Source: Thermohalobacteraceae bacterium (GTDB taxonomy: Bacteria > Bacillota > Clostridia > Tissierellales > VENL01). From it: a stretch of 34,432 nt of DNA. The stretch spans positions 1-34,432 of the forward strand of contig DAOUQG010000005.1 in the NCBI GenBank assembly GCA_030625765.1, given 5' to 3'. Positions 25,996 through 34,432 of the stretch are shown here, piece after piece. Each line of letters starts with the position of its first letter. Within the stretch, counting starts at the first letter, position 1. The position numbers and the translations under genes were made by a program. The notes under the pieces were generated by a model. It saw only the letters and a list, made by a program, of their open reading frames with translations. It was not told where the DNA came from and did not search any database.

Positions 25996-26015
25996 TGATG
26001 CAAACGGTTGCATCA
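25996..26015. promoter_or_regulatory. MalR-type operator O4 between mapA and pgmB
   Basis: The core GCAAACGGTTGC (26000-26011) fully matches the shared palindrome. The symmetry extends to TGATGCAA...TTGCATCA over 20 bp, the longest of the four sites. On both strands TTGCAT, a possible -35, lies within it, so one site may control both divergent genes. Confidence 0.78.
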
Positions 26016-26143
26016 CATCAAAAAAAAATATACTGACTATTACAATCAATATTTTCATTATAACATATATATACAGAAAATATAAAGGAAATATTTTATA
26101 TATATATAAATAATGTTATTATACTATCAAAGGAGGATGAATT

Positions 26144-26794
26144 ATGGAGAAATTCGAAGCATGTATTTTTGATTTAGATGGTGTTATTGTTGATACAGCA
26201 AAATATCATTATTTAGCATGGAAAAGATTAGCAAATGAGTTGGGGTTTAACTTCTCTGAAGAAGATAATGAAAGACTCAAGGGTGTAAGTAGAATGAAAT
26301 CACTTGAAATATTGCTAAAAATCGGGAACATTAAATTTGATGAAGAGTTTATTCTAGAACTAGCAGAAAAGAAAAACAGATGGTATAGAGAGTATATAGT
26401 AAAGATGGATGAATCAGAAATACTAAAAGGTGCATTAGAGTTTTTAGAAAGCTTGAAAGCTGATGGAATAAAACTAGCATTAGGATCTGCTAGTAAAAAC
26501 GCAATGACTATATTGAAACAAATTGAAATAGTAAGCTTGTTTGATGCAATTATTGATGGAAATAAGGTTAGTAAAGCAAAACCAGACCCTGAGGTGTTCT
26601 TAATGGGTGCAAAGGAATTAGAAGTATCACCTGAAAAATGTATTGTTTTTGAAGATGCAAAGGCTGGAATAGAGGCAGCAAAAAGAGCTAATATGTATGT
26701 AGTTGGGATTGGGTTTAGTGATGTTTTAAAAGGTGCTGACAAAGTAATATCGGGGTTACATGAGATTACTATTGAAGATCTTAATCTTTTATAA
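26144..26794 (+). CDS. pgmB: Beta-phosphoglucomutase
   Basis: Converts beta-glucose-1-phosphate from maltose phosphorylase into glucose-6-phosphate. The 216 residues form a HAD-superfamily protein with a helical cap. Motif I is FDLDGVIVD with nucleophile D10 and acid/base D12. YHYLAWKRLANELGF and the region around LKGVSRMKSLEILL are typical of the beta-PGM group. ALGSASKNA supplies motif II Ser, KAKPDPEVF motif III Lys, and FEDAKAGIEAAKRA motif IV. AAAGGAGGATG precedes the ATG. It is divergent from mapA with a shared operator. Confidence 0.93.
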   Translation: MEKFEACIFDLDGVIVDTAKYHYLAWKRLANELGFNFSEEDNERLKGVSRMKSLEILLKIGNIKFDEEFILELAEKKNRWYREYIVKMDESEILKGALEFLESLKADGIKLALGSASKNAMTILKQIEIVSLFDAIIDGNKVSKAKPDPEVFLMGAKELEVSPEKCIVFEDAKAGIEAAKRANMYVVGIGFSDVLKGADKVISGLHEITIEDLNLL

Positions 26795-27055
26795 AAGTAA
26801 TAAGAATGATTTATTAATAGATCAAACTTATATTTTGAGTTTATATTGATAAACAAGTTCTAAAGCTAAAGACGATAACTTGAGTGCAGTTGTGATAAGG
26901 TTGCTGGGAACTATATGCGTCAGAAAGAGCATTGATTGAAAGTAAAATGACAAATCACAAATCAAAGTTAGGGATTTAAAAGAATTAGGGGCATCTCTTT
27001 TATCAGTGAAAAGGTTATTTAGCATTAATAAAAATATTATTCAGAAAGGGTTGAG

Positions 27056-28039
27056 TTGAAAATGTCAATGTATATAGGAGTAGATTTAGGTGGAACTAAT
27101 ACAGCTGTTGGTATAGTAGAGGAAAATGGAAAACTAATATATAGTAACTCTATGCCGACTAGAAAGGAAAGAGAACCAGAGGAGATTATAAAAGATATTG
27201 AAAATTTAATTTTAGGAGTAATAGATGAAACCAAAATAAATAAGGAAGAGATTGAGTCAATTGGAATAGGTATACCTGGAATAGCGGATTATGGTACAGG
27301 AAGTGTAATACATTGTTTGAATTTAAACTGGAGTAAAATTCCTTTAAAAAAGCCACTTGAAAAAGCACTAGGTATTCCAGTTTTTATTGATAATGATGCA
27401 ACATTAGCAGGACTTGCAGAATTTGAAGCAGGTGCTATGAAAGATGTTAAAAATGGTGTATTTATTACTCTTGGAACAGGAGTAGGTGGTGGCATAATAA
27501 TAGATGGTAAGATACACAAGGGATTTAATGGGATTGGTTCAGAAATTGGACATATGCTTGTAGATAAAAACTATTATGATTGTAGCTGTGGTCGCAATGG
27601 GTGTTTAGAAACTTTTTCCTCTGCTACAGCATTAATTAAATATACTAAGAAACTAATGGAAGAGGAAGATATAGATACAATAATCAATGAAAAAATAGAT
27701 GGTGATTTGAACAACTTAAATGGGAAAATAATTTTTCATGCAGCAATCAGAGGAGATGAGATTGCAAATAAAGCTGTAGATAGATTGGTTAGATATCTGG
27801 CAATAGGTATTATAAATATTACAAGTGTTATTGATCCTGAGGTTTTTGTACTCGGAGGAGGGCTTTCTAAAGCTGGTTTTTTCCTTTTGGACAAGGTAAG
27901 GACAGAGGTATTAAAAAATAAGTATTTCAAAACATTGCCTGTAGGGAATATAGTGTTAGCAGAGTTAGGAAATGAAGCAGGTATCATTGGAGCGGCTATG
28001 TTAGGAAAACAACATAAAAAAGTGAACTTGTTTGGCTAA
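27056..28039 (+). CDS. ROK-family glucokinase
   Basis: Phosphorylates glucose, released by maltose phosphorylase and the glucosidases, with ATP in the cytoplasm. The 327-residue protein has the ATP-binding IGVDLGGTNTAVGIV near the N-terminus, FIDNDATLAGLAE with the catalytic Asp, GTGVGGGIIIDGKI, GSEIGHMLVD, and the zinc-binding CSCGRNGCLE. No DNA-binding domain precedes the kinase domain, so it is an enzyme and not a NagC/XylR-type repressor. TTG at 27056, 5 bases after AAAGGG, is taken as the start; ATG at 27062 or 27068 is possible. Glucose as substrate is inferred from the locus. Confidence 0.9.
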   Translation: MKMSMYIGVDLGGTNTAVGIVEENGKLIYSNSMPTRKEREPEEIIKDIENLILGVIDETKINKEEIESIGIGIPGIADYGTGSVIHCLNLNWSKIPLKKPLEKALGIPVFIDNDATLAGLAEFEAGAMKDVKNGVFITLGTGVGGGIIIDGKIHKGFNGIGSEIGHMLVDKNYYDCSCGRNGCLETFSSATALIKYTKKLMEEEDIDTIINEKIDGDLNNLNGKIIFHAAIRGDEIANKAVDRLVRYLAIGIINITSVIDPEVFVLGGGLSKAGFFLLDKVRTEVLKNKYFKTLPVGNIVLAELGNEAGIIGAAMLGKQHKKVNLFG

Positions 28040-28122
28040 AGCTAAACATCGAGGCTTAGGTAAGAGATTCTATACCCACATAAGTAGAGGAAGTTGTAAC
28101 ACCCACTTATAGAAGTGAGTGG
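28036..28122. repeat. Structured element in the ROK-pgi gap
   Basis: CTAAAGC (28036-28042) can pair with GCTTAG (28054-28059). A strong hairpin follows: 9 positions at 28100-28108 pair with 28113-28121 with one mismatch around an ATAG loop. No T run follows, so it is not a plain terminator. It may be a decayed repeat or RNA element. Confidence 0.3.
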
Positions 28123-28165
28123 ATAATGATTTTAGATTAATTAAAATGATAAGGGAGGTTTTCTT

Positions 28166-29506
28166 TTGAATTGCATATCTTTTGATTATTCAAATGCATC
28201 TATACAAAAACATGAAATGGAGTATATAAAAAAAGATATAGTGGATGCACATGAGATGATACATAATAAAACAGGAGCAGGAAACGATTTTTTAGGATGG
28301 GTTGATTATCCATTGAAATATGATAAAGCTGAGTTTGACAGAATAAAAAAGGCAGCAAACAAAATACAGGAAAATTCTGAAGTATTCTTGGTAATAGGCA
28401 TAGGAGGTTCATACTTGGGGGCAAGAGCCGCTATTGAAGCATTATGTCATTCTTTCCATAATATGCTACCAAACGATGTAAGAAAAGCACCTGAAGTTTA
28501 TTACTTGGGAAATAATATAAGTGGTACTTACTTAAAGCACATCATGGACGTTATTAAAGATAAGGATGTAAGTATTAATGTAATATCAAAATCAGGTACA
28601 ACCACAGAGCCTGCGATAGCATTTAGAGTACTTAAAGCTTATATAGAAAATAAGTATGGTAAAGAAGGTGCAAAGGAAAGAATATATGTAACAACTGATG
28701 CTTCAAAAGGAGCACTAAGGGAATTATGTAACCAAGAAGGATATGAATCTTATATTATTCCAGATGATATTGGAGGAAGGTTTTCAATATTTACTCCTGT
28801 TGGTATGCTTCCTATTGCTGTAGCTGGTTTAGATATAGACAAAATCCTTGAAGGTGCTAATGCAGCAAGAGAAGAATATTGTAAAGAAGATTTAGAGAAT
28901 AACCAGTGTTATCAGTATGCAGCAGCTAGAAATGTTCTTTATAGAAAAGGAAAAACTATAGAGGTTTTAGCAAACTATGAGCCTTCATTACAATATATAG
29001 CTGAATGGTGGAAACAATTATTTGGAGAAAGTGAAGGGAAAGATGGCAAGGGGATTTTTCCAGCTTCTGTAAGCTTTTCGGCTGATCTTCACTCTATGGG
29101 ACAATATTTACAAGATGGTAGAAGAGATTTATTTGAGACTGTAATTAATATAGAAACTCCAACTGAATTTGTTAAAATTATAGAAGATAATCTCAATCTT
29201 GATAACTTAAATTATTTAAGTAACAAAACTATGAACTTTGTAAATAAGATGGCTTATAAAGGTACGTTACTAGCTCATTTAGATGGAGGAGTACCTAATC
29301 TTATAATAAATATACCTCAAATGAATGAATATTATTTTGGAAAGCTTATTTATTTCTTTGAAAAGGCATGTGGTATAAGTGGATATCTATTAGGGGTAAA
29401 TCCATTTGATCAACCAGGAGTTGAAGCATACAAAAAGAACATGTTCGCTTTATTAGGAAAGCCTAGCTATGAAGAATTAAGCGAAGAATTGAAAAAAAGG
29501 TTATAA
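28166..29506 (+). CDS. pgi: Glucose-6-phosphate isomerase
   Basis: Interconverts glucose-6-phosphate and fructose-6-phosphate. The 446 residues match the short Firmicute form. Sugar-phosphate-binding motifs are visible: [49 protein letters not shown], and the C-terminal [17 protein letters not shown]. The start is TTG at 28166, 7 bases after GGGAGG. It follows the kinase and phosphoglucomutase genes that make its substrate. Whether this is the only pgi of the genome cannot be seen. Confidence 0.96.
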   Translation: MNCISFDYSNASIQKHEMEYIKKDIVDAHEMIHNKTGAGNDFLGWVDYPLKYDKAEFDRIKKAANKIQENSEVFLVIGIGGSYLGARAAIEALCHSFHNMLPNDVRKAPEVYYLGNNISGTYLKHIMDVIKDKDVSINVISKSGTTTEPAIAFRVLKAYIENKYGKEGAKERIYVTTDASKGALRELCNQEGYESYIIPDDIGGRFSIFTPVGMLPIAVAGLDIDKILEGANAAREEYCKEDLENNQCYQYAAARNVLYRKGKTIEVLANYEPSLQYIAEWWKQLFGESEGKDGKGIFPASVSFSADLHSMGQYLQDGRRDLFETVINIETPTEFVKIIEDNLNLDNLNYLSNKTMNFVNKMAYKGTLLAHLDGGVPNLIINIPQMNEYYFGKLIYFFEKACGISGYLLGVNPFDQPGVEAYKKNMFALLGKPSYEELSEELKKRL

Positions 29507-29698
29507 TAATGATTCTATAGTAAAAACTCAAAAAACAAATGTAATGCACGATACATTTTTAATGCATAATCTTATATAGTAAATATTTAATATTTATGAG
29601 AGTTTTATTAATATTAAAATAGTATAAACTGGTTTATATTTTCACAAAAAGTGTGACCTTTAGGACCATGGTTATTTATGATTAGGAGGGAATATTGA

Positions 29699-30658
<960 letters not shown>

Positions 30659-30852
30659 AATATGAACAAGTTCAAAAAAATATTTTAGAAGTTTTGTATC
30701 AACAGAGTTCAGACAATTTTTAGATTGTGAGTGACTCCATATACAATTACCGATATAAATTAAGCTGAATATGTTACTTAATGATTTGCTTTTTGATTTT
30801 ATAATAAAAATAGCAAATTGCATAAAAAAATAAAATTAATATTGTATGATAT

Positions 30853-30870
30853 GTCAATTTACAAATTGAC
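30853..30870 (+). promoter_or_regulatory. Palindrome upstream of msmX
   Basis: GTCAATTT and AAATTGAC flank AC as a near-perfect 18-bp inverted repeat, 50 bases before the coding start. TTGACT at its right end could be a -35. It differs from the four MalR-type sites, so a different regulator is likely, if any. The rest of the gap 30659-30919 is AT-rich with no other clear signal. Confidence 0.4.
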
Positions 30871-30919
30871 TTGTACAAAGTAAAATAATGTTAAGAATTT
30901 TAACAGGGGGGAAGTGTAA

Positions 30920-32035
30920 GTGGCTAGATTATTATTAAAAAATATTGAGAAAAAATATCGAAATGGCTTTCACGCAGTAAAAAATTTAAATTTGGAAATT
31001 GAAGATAAAGAGTTTTTGGTTTTAGTAGGACCATCAGGATGTGGAAAATCTACTAGTTTAAGAATGATCGCTGGTCTTGAAGAGATTACAGAAGGTGAAT
31101 TGTACATTGGAGATAAACTTGTAAATAATGTTGCACCAAAGGATAGAGATATAGCGATGGTGTTCCAGAACTATGCATTATATCCTCATATATCAGTTTA
31201 TGAAAATATGACATTTGGATTAAAGCTTAGAAAAAGATCTAAAGATGAAATCAATAAAAGAGTAAATAAAGCAGCAAAAATTCTTGGTATAGAAGATTTG
31301 CTTGATAGAAAACCAAAGCAGCTTTCAGGTGGACAAAAACAGAGGGTTGCTTTAGGGAGAGCTATAGTAAGAGAGCCTAAGGTATTCTTAATGGACGAGC
31401 CTCTTTCAAACTTAGATGCAAAACTAAGAGTTCAAATGAGAGCAGAGCTAAGTAAACTTCATCAAAACCTTAAGACAACATTTATATATGTAACTCATGA
31501 TCAGACTGAAGCTATGACTATGGGAACTAGAATTGTTGTAATGAAAGATGGTGTAGTTCAGCAAGTAGCAGATCCTCAAACAGTTTATTCTAATCCAGCT
31601 AATATGTTTGTTGGTTCGTTTATAGGATCTCCTCAGATGAATTTTATTAACTGTAGGATAATTAAAGAGAGCAATACTATTTATGCTGAATTCGAGGGTA
31701 ATAAAGTTTCTATTTCAGACGACAAATCAAAAATTTTAGAAGAAGATGATTATATAGGAAAAGATGTAGTTCTTGGAATAAGACCTGAAGGAATTTCAGT
31801 TAAAGATGATCTTTCAGATAAAAATGTAAACTCTTATATTAAGGCAAATGTTGAAGTTGCAGAAATGTTAGGTTCAGAAACTTACTTATACTTGAATGTT
31901 GATGGAAATAATGATAGTATTATTGCAAGGGTAAAACCAAGCACGAGAGTTAATATTGGAGAAAATATTGATATAGAGTTAAGAGCAGACAAAATTCATA
32001 TATTTGATAAGGAAAGTGAAAGGGCATTATTTTAA
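30920..32035 (+). CDS. msmX: Carbohydrate ABC transporter ATP-binding protein, MsmX/UgpC-like
   Basis: ATPase that powers sugar import with MalE-MalF-MalG and perhaps with other CUT1 transporters of the cell. The 371 residues start at GTG after GGGGGGAAG. The nucleotide-binding domain shows Walker A GPSGCGKST (37-45), the Q-loop VFQNYALYPH, signature LSGGQKQRVALGRAI, Walker B VFLMDEPLSNLDAKLR, and the switch His in YVTHDQTEAM. The C-terminal 130 residues form the TOBE-type regulatory domain. MalK of the maltose system and the shared ATPase MsmX cannot be separated by sequence. Its separate promoter region favours a shared ATPase. Confidence 0.93.
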   Translation: MARLLLKNIEKKYRNGFHAVKNLNLEIEDKEFLVLVGPSGCGKSTSLRMIAGLEEITEGELYIGDKLVNNVAPKDRDIAMVFQNYALYPHISVYENMTFGLKLRKRSKDEINKRVNKAAKILGIEDLLDRKPKQLSGGQKQRVALGRAIVREPKVFLMDEPLSNLDAKLRVQMRAELSKLHQNLKTTFIYVTHDQTEAMTMGTRIVVMKDGVVQQVADPQTVYSNPANMFVGSFIGSPQMNFINCRIIKESNTIYAEFEGNKVSISDDKSKILEEDDYIGKDVVLGIRPEGISVKDDLSDKNVNSYIKANVEVAEMLGSETYLYLNVDGNNDSIIARVKPSTRVNIGENIDIELRADKIHIFDKESERALF

Positions 32036-32047
32036 CAAGAAATACTC

Positions 32048-32083
32048 AAGCAGAGAAGCTGTTAGTTAGCTTTTCTGCTTTTG
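32048..32083 (+). terminator. Rho-independent terminator after msmX
   Basis: GCAGAGAAGCT (32050-32060) pairs with AGCTTTTCTGC (32068-32078), with one G-U pair, followed by TTTTG. Confidence 0.85.
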
Positions 32084-32119
32084 TGCATTTCTCAATATTA
32101 TATTGGTAGGTGAGTTACT

Positions 32120-33181
32120 TTGAATATGAGTGAATTAGATTTAATATTTAATAAATTAAAAAACATTATAAATACTGAAATAAATTTGATAGATCAATCT
32201 GGGTATATTTTACAAAGTACTAATAGTGAGAAGATAGGTGGTTATGATTCACAGTTATGTGATATTAAGCTTGAAAATGAAATAGTAGAAAAAGGTAATT
32301 ATTTATATTTTTGTTTTTATGAATATAAAAGGAAGGTTATTGTATCGATAAAAATATTAGATAAAATAACAAAGAAAATTGGAGAAGTAATAAGGTTTTT
32401 TTTAACAATTAATTTTGATAATATGTCTAAGGATGGGTATATTAAGCATTTGCTATTAGGAAAGATTGATAATCATGAGATTGAAAGCTTAAATGAAAAT
32501 TTCGATGTAGATTTTAATAATCAAATACAGGTCGTAGTAATAAAAGTAAATAAAGATATATCAGATGATGTTGAAAATTTATTACTTCATTTTTATCCTG
32601 ATGAGTTATTTGTAAAGGTTAATAACTCATGTTTCGCATTTATTAAGAGTTTAAAAGACGATTGTAAAGAATACGAACTAAGTATTTTTGAAGTTATTTC
32701 TTCTGAATTATTCTATGAGCCAAAGATTGGAGTAGGAACAATTGTAGATAATATCAAGGACTTGGCAATTTCCTATAAAAAAGCTAATATGGCTATTGAA
32801 ATAGGGAATGTATTAGATAACCAAAGATATATTTTTTATTATAAAAATTTAGGTTTAGCACTATTAATAAATAACATGAATTCAAATGATTTAGAACAAT
32901 TAAATAAGGACTTGAATTATAATATCGAAGAAGTAGTTTCAGATAAAGAACTGTTAAGTACTGCTACGATATTTTTAGAAAATAATTTGAACATCAGTGA
33001 AACTGCAAAGAGGTTATATATTCACAGAAATACATTGGTTTATAGATTAAACAAAATTCAAAGACTAACTGGTTATAACTTAGGCAAATTTGAAGATTCA
33101 ATAAACTTTAAAATTGCATTAGATATCAATAAGCTTTTTGAGTCAATTTATAATAAAATCAATTATACTATTGACAGCTAG
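32120..33181 (+). CDS. PucR/CdaR-family transcriptional regulator
   Basis: A 353-residue regulator. The C-terminal 60 residues form the PucR-type helix-turn-helix: TATIFLENNLNISETAKRLY, HRNTLVYRLNKIQRLTG, and then DSINFKIALDI. The middle part (PKIGVGTIVDNIKDLAISYK and KANMAIEIG) resembles the GGDEF-like domain of CdaR/PucR proteins. The first 100 residues may sense a ligand. TTG at 32120, 5 bases after TAGGTGAG, is taken as the start; ATG at 32126 is the alternative. Its place directly after the sugar ATPase gene suggests a role in sugar uptake control, but no target site is proven. Confidence 0.82.
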   Translation: MNMSELDLIFNKLKNIINTEINLIDQSGYILQSTNSEKIGGYDSQLCDIKLENEIVEKGNYLYFCFYEYKRKVIVSIKILDKITKKIGEVIRFFLTINFDNMSKDGYIKHLLLGKIDNHEIESLNENFDVDFNNQIQVVVIKVNKDISDDVENLLLHFYPDELFVKVNNSCFAFIKSLKDDCKEYELSIFEVISSELFYEPKIGVGTIVDNIKDLAISYKKANMAIEIGNVLDNQRYIFYYKNLGLALLINNMNSNDLEQLNKDLNYNIEEVVSDKELLSTATIFLENNLNISETAKRLYIHRNTLVYRLNKIQRLTGYNLGKFEDSINFKIALDINKLFESIYNKINYTIDS

Positions 33182-33199
33182 AAAGATAATATATATAAT
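33171..33199 (+). promoter_or_regulatory. Consensus promoter of the T-box/aspS unit
   Basis: A perfect TTGACA (33171-33176) and a perfect TATAAT (33194-33199) have a 17-base spacer. The -35 lies inside the last codons of the PucR-type gene. The start point near 33206 precedes the T-box leader. Confidence 0.88.
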
Positions 33200-33430
33200 A
33201 AACGAAAATACAATAATACTTAAATATTATGAAGGGAAAAGTAGATGTTAGAAATCTCTCAGCGAGTCAGGGAAGGTGGAAGCCTGATAGTAGAATAACA
33301 TTGAAAGACATCCCAGAATAGATTATCTGAGAATCTGTAGTTAGGATTATTAGGATAATACGGTTTTCCCCGTTACAGGAACTGAGTGAACTATTTTTAA
33401 TAGTTAATGAGAATGGCACCGTGGGTATTA

Positions 33431-33461
33431 ATCTCACTTCTTAATCGAAGTGGGATTTTTT
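33431..33461 (+). terminator. T-box terminator 1
   Basis: A 10-bp stem (33431-33440 with 33447-33456, one G-U pair) is followed by six T. Its 5' arm overlaps the first antiterminator. Confidence 0.88.
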
Positions 33462-33553
33462 ATTTTTATCGCTAAAAATAGAGCTAGTGCACACTCTATT
33501 TATATTCTTATTTACTATTGCTTATAGTTAAAAAGGGTGGTACCACGGTTTTT

Positions 33554-33584
33554 AATCGTCTCTTTAATTAGAGATGATTTTTTT
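33554..33584 (+). terminator. T-box terminator 2
   Basis: A 10-bp stem (33554-33563 with 33570-33579, one G-U pair) with a TTAATT loop is followed by seven T. Its 5' arm overlaps the second antiterminator. Confidence 0.88.
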
Positions 33585-33589
33585 ATTTT

Positions 33590-33601
33590 AAGGACGTCCT
33601 T
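33590..33601 (+). other. Perfect 12-bp palindrome between T-box and aspS
   Basis: AAGGACGTCCTT lies just after the second terminator and 25 bases before the ribosome site. Its role is unknown. Confidence 0.3.
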
Positions 33602-33639
33602 CTAAGTTTACAAAAAATAATTTGTAGGAGGTATTTGAT

Positions 33640-34432
33640 ATGAAAAGGTATTTAATAAATGAGTTGGCTAATAACATTAATAATATGGTAATGGTTAAAG
33701 GATGGGTATATAGAATAAGAGAACTAGGTAAAATTGCTTTTATACTAGTTAGAGACAGAAGTGGGATAATACAATGTATAGTAAATACTAAAGAAATAAA
33801 TATAAAAGGGTTAAAGCTTGAAAGTGTTATAGAACTCTCAGGGATATTAGTTGAGAATAAATCATGTAAAAATGGTATTGAGATACAGGTATCAAATTTG
33901 AAAGTCATTTCATCAGTTAAAGAAGATTTACCTATAGAAATCAACAAAGAAGAAATGGAAGCTAGTCTAGATGTAGTTCTAAATAACAGAGTAATAAGTC
34001 TTAGGCATCCAAAGGTTAATGCAGTTTTTAAGATACAAGCTACGCTTGCTCAAGCTTTTTCTAGTTTTTTAACAAAAGAAGGCTTCACTGAAATCTTTAC
34101 TCCAAAGATAGTTGCTGAGGGAACAGAGGGAGGAACTGAATTATTTAAGGTAAAGTATTTTGACAGAGAAGCATATCTTGCTCAAAGTCCTCAGTTTTAT
34201 AAGCAGATGATGGTAGGAGCAGGTTATGAAAGAGTTTTTGAGATAGGACATGTATATAGAGCTGAAAGTCATGATACCAAGAGGCATATAAATGAATTTA
34301 TTAGCTTAGACTTGGAGATGGGATTTATAGATAATGAATATGAAATAATGGAACTTGAAACAAAAATGCTAAAATATATGTTTGAATACGTAGGTGAAAA
34401 ATGTCATAAAGAGCTTGAGACTCTTAAGGTGC
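33640..34432 (+). CDS. aspS: Aspartyl-tRNA synthetase, AspS2/archaeal type (3' truncated by the window)
   Basis: Charges tRNA-Asp, and possibly tRNA-Asn, with aspartate. About 264 residues are present. The N-terminal OB-fold anticodon-binding domain reads [20 protein letters not shown], then [11 protein letters not shown]. The class II catalytic core follows with [40 protein letters not shown] and [15 protein letters not shown]. The direct path from the OB-fold to this core is typical of the short archaeal-type enzyme, also found in Clostridia. That form is often non-discriminating and works with GatCAB amidotransferase to make Asn-tRNA. An asparaginyl-tRNA synthetase is less likely. AGGAGG lies 8 bases before the ATG. 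It is controlled by the T-box leader. Confidence 0.88.
   Translation, partial: MKRYLINELANNINNMVMVKGWVYRIRELGKIAFILVRDRSGIIQCIVNTKEINIKGLKLESVIELSGILVENKSCKNGIEIQVSNLKVISSVKEDLPIEINKEEMEASLDVVLNNRVISLRHPKVNAVFKIQATLAQAFSSFLTKEGFTEIFTPKIVAEGTEGGTELFKVKYFDREAYLAQSPQFYKQMMVGAGYERVFEIGHVYRAESHDTKRHINEFISLDLEMGFIDNEYEIMELETKMLKYMFEYVGEKCHKELETLKV

Larger units (their letters stand above)
33231..33585 (+). ncRNA. T-box riboswitch with two antiterminator/terminator units
   Basis: Stem I is formed by GGGA (33234-33237) with TCCC (33311-33314) and ATGTTA (33245-33250) with TAACAT (33296-33301). Between them lies an internal loop with the AGTA motif on the 5' side and TGAAAGACA (33302-33310) on the 3' side. 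GAC at 33307-33309, followed by A, is the likely specifier codon (Asp). The distal part AGCGAG...GGTGGAAGCC is the conserved T-box stem I end. A first T-box TGGCACC (33414-33420) sits in a helix formed by TGAGA/TCTCA and competes with a terminator. A second, more canonical T-box, AGGGTGGTACCACGG (33534-33548), sits in TTAAAAA/TTTTTAA and competes with a second terminator. There is no second stem I. Confidence 0.9.

Noticed and set aside
26209-26856. Reverse open frame of 215 codons over pgmB
   Set aside because: Antisense shadow of a well-supported HAD-family gene, with Ser/Asn/Ile-rich composition and no motif.
30811-30823. AGCAAATTGCAT upstream of msmX as a fifth MalR-type operator
   Set aside because: It lacks the central CG and the spacing between half sites is three bases shorter than in the four good copies.
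33181-33600. Two complete tandem T-box riboswitches
   Set aside because: Only about 75 bases separate the first terminator from the second T-box, too few for a second stem I with a specifier loop.

Overview
The window is AT-rich DNA with strong GGAGG-type ribosome binding sites, many TTG starts, near-consensus sigma-A promoters and a T-box leader. This points to a low-GC, probably anaerobic, Firmicute of the Clostridia/Tissierellia kind. The clostridial-type NAD-dependent glutamate dehydrogenase and the short AspS2-type aspartyl-tRNA synthetase fit that. I cannot name the species. No rRNA, tRNA, CRISPR array, intact insertion sequence or phage gene was seen.

Bases 1-9100 hold mostly single-gene units. 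These are the tail of an unknown gene, a thioredoxin-reductase-like flavoprotein, a DHA3-type MFS exporter, an ArsR-type regulator, a SAM methyltransferase, glutamate dehydrogenase, a metallo-beta-lactamase-fold hydrolase and a small nucleotidyltransferase. A reverse-strand DUF1904 gene follows, broken by a one-base frameshift. Several of these genes have their own -35/-10 promoter and a hairpin terminator.

Bases 9100-32100 form a starch/maltodextrin catabolic locus that reaches into upper glycolysis. A membrane-anchored GH13 amylase trims starch outside the cell. The MalE lipoprotein, the MalF/MalG permeases and an MsmX-type ATPase import the oligosaccharides. Inside, a neopullulanase/cyclomaltodextrinase, a GH133 debranching enzyme and a GH31 alpha-glucosidase shorten them. 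A GH65 maltose phosphorylase splits maltose into glucose and beta-glucose-1-phosphate, and beta-phosphoglucomutase converts the latter to glucose-6-phosphate. A ROK kinase phosphorylates glucose, and phosphoglucose isomerase and phosphofructokinase carry the flux to fructose-1,6-bisphosphate. A LacI-family regulator (MalR-like) is encoded inside the locus. Four palindromes of the form GCAANCGNTTGC lie at the key promoters (9140, 11159, 17645, 26000) and are its likely operators. A MATE transporter of unknown relevance is embedded in the locus.

Bases 32100-34432 carry a PucR/CdaR-type regulator and then a consensus promoter. That promoter leads into a T-box riboswitch with one stem I but two successive antiterminator/terminator units. 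The riboswitch precedes an AspS2-type (archaeal-type, possibly non-discriminating) aspartyl-tRNA synthetase cut by the window edge. The most noteworthy items are the double T-box, the four-site MalR regulon, the DUF1904 frameshift, the thioredoxin-reductase-like protein that lacks the usual NADPH-binding arginines, and two structured intergenic elements that may be dispersed repeats.
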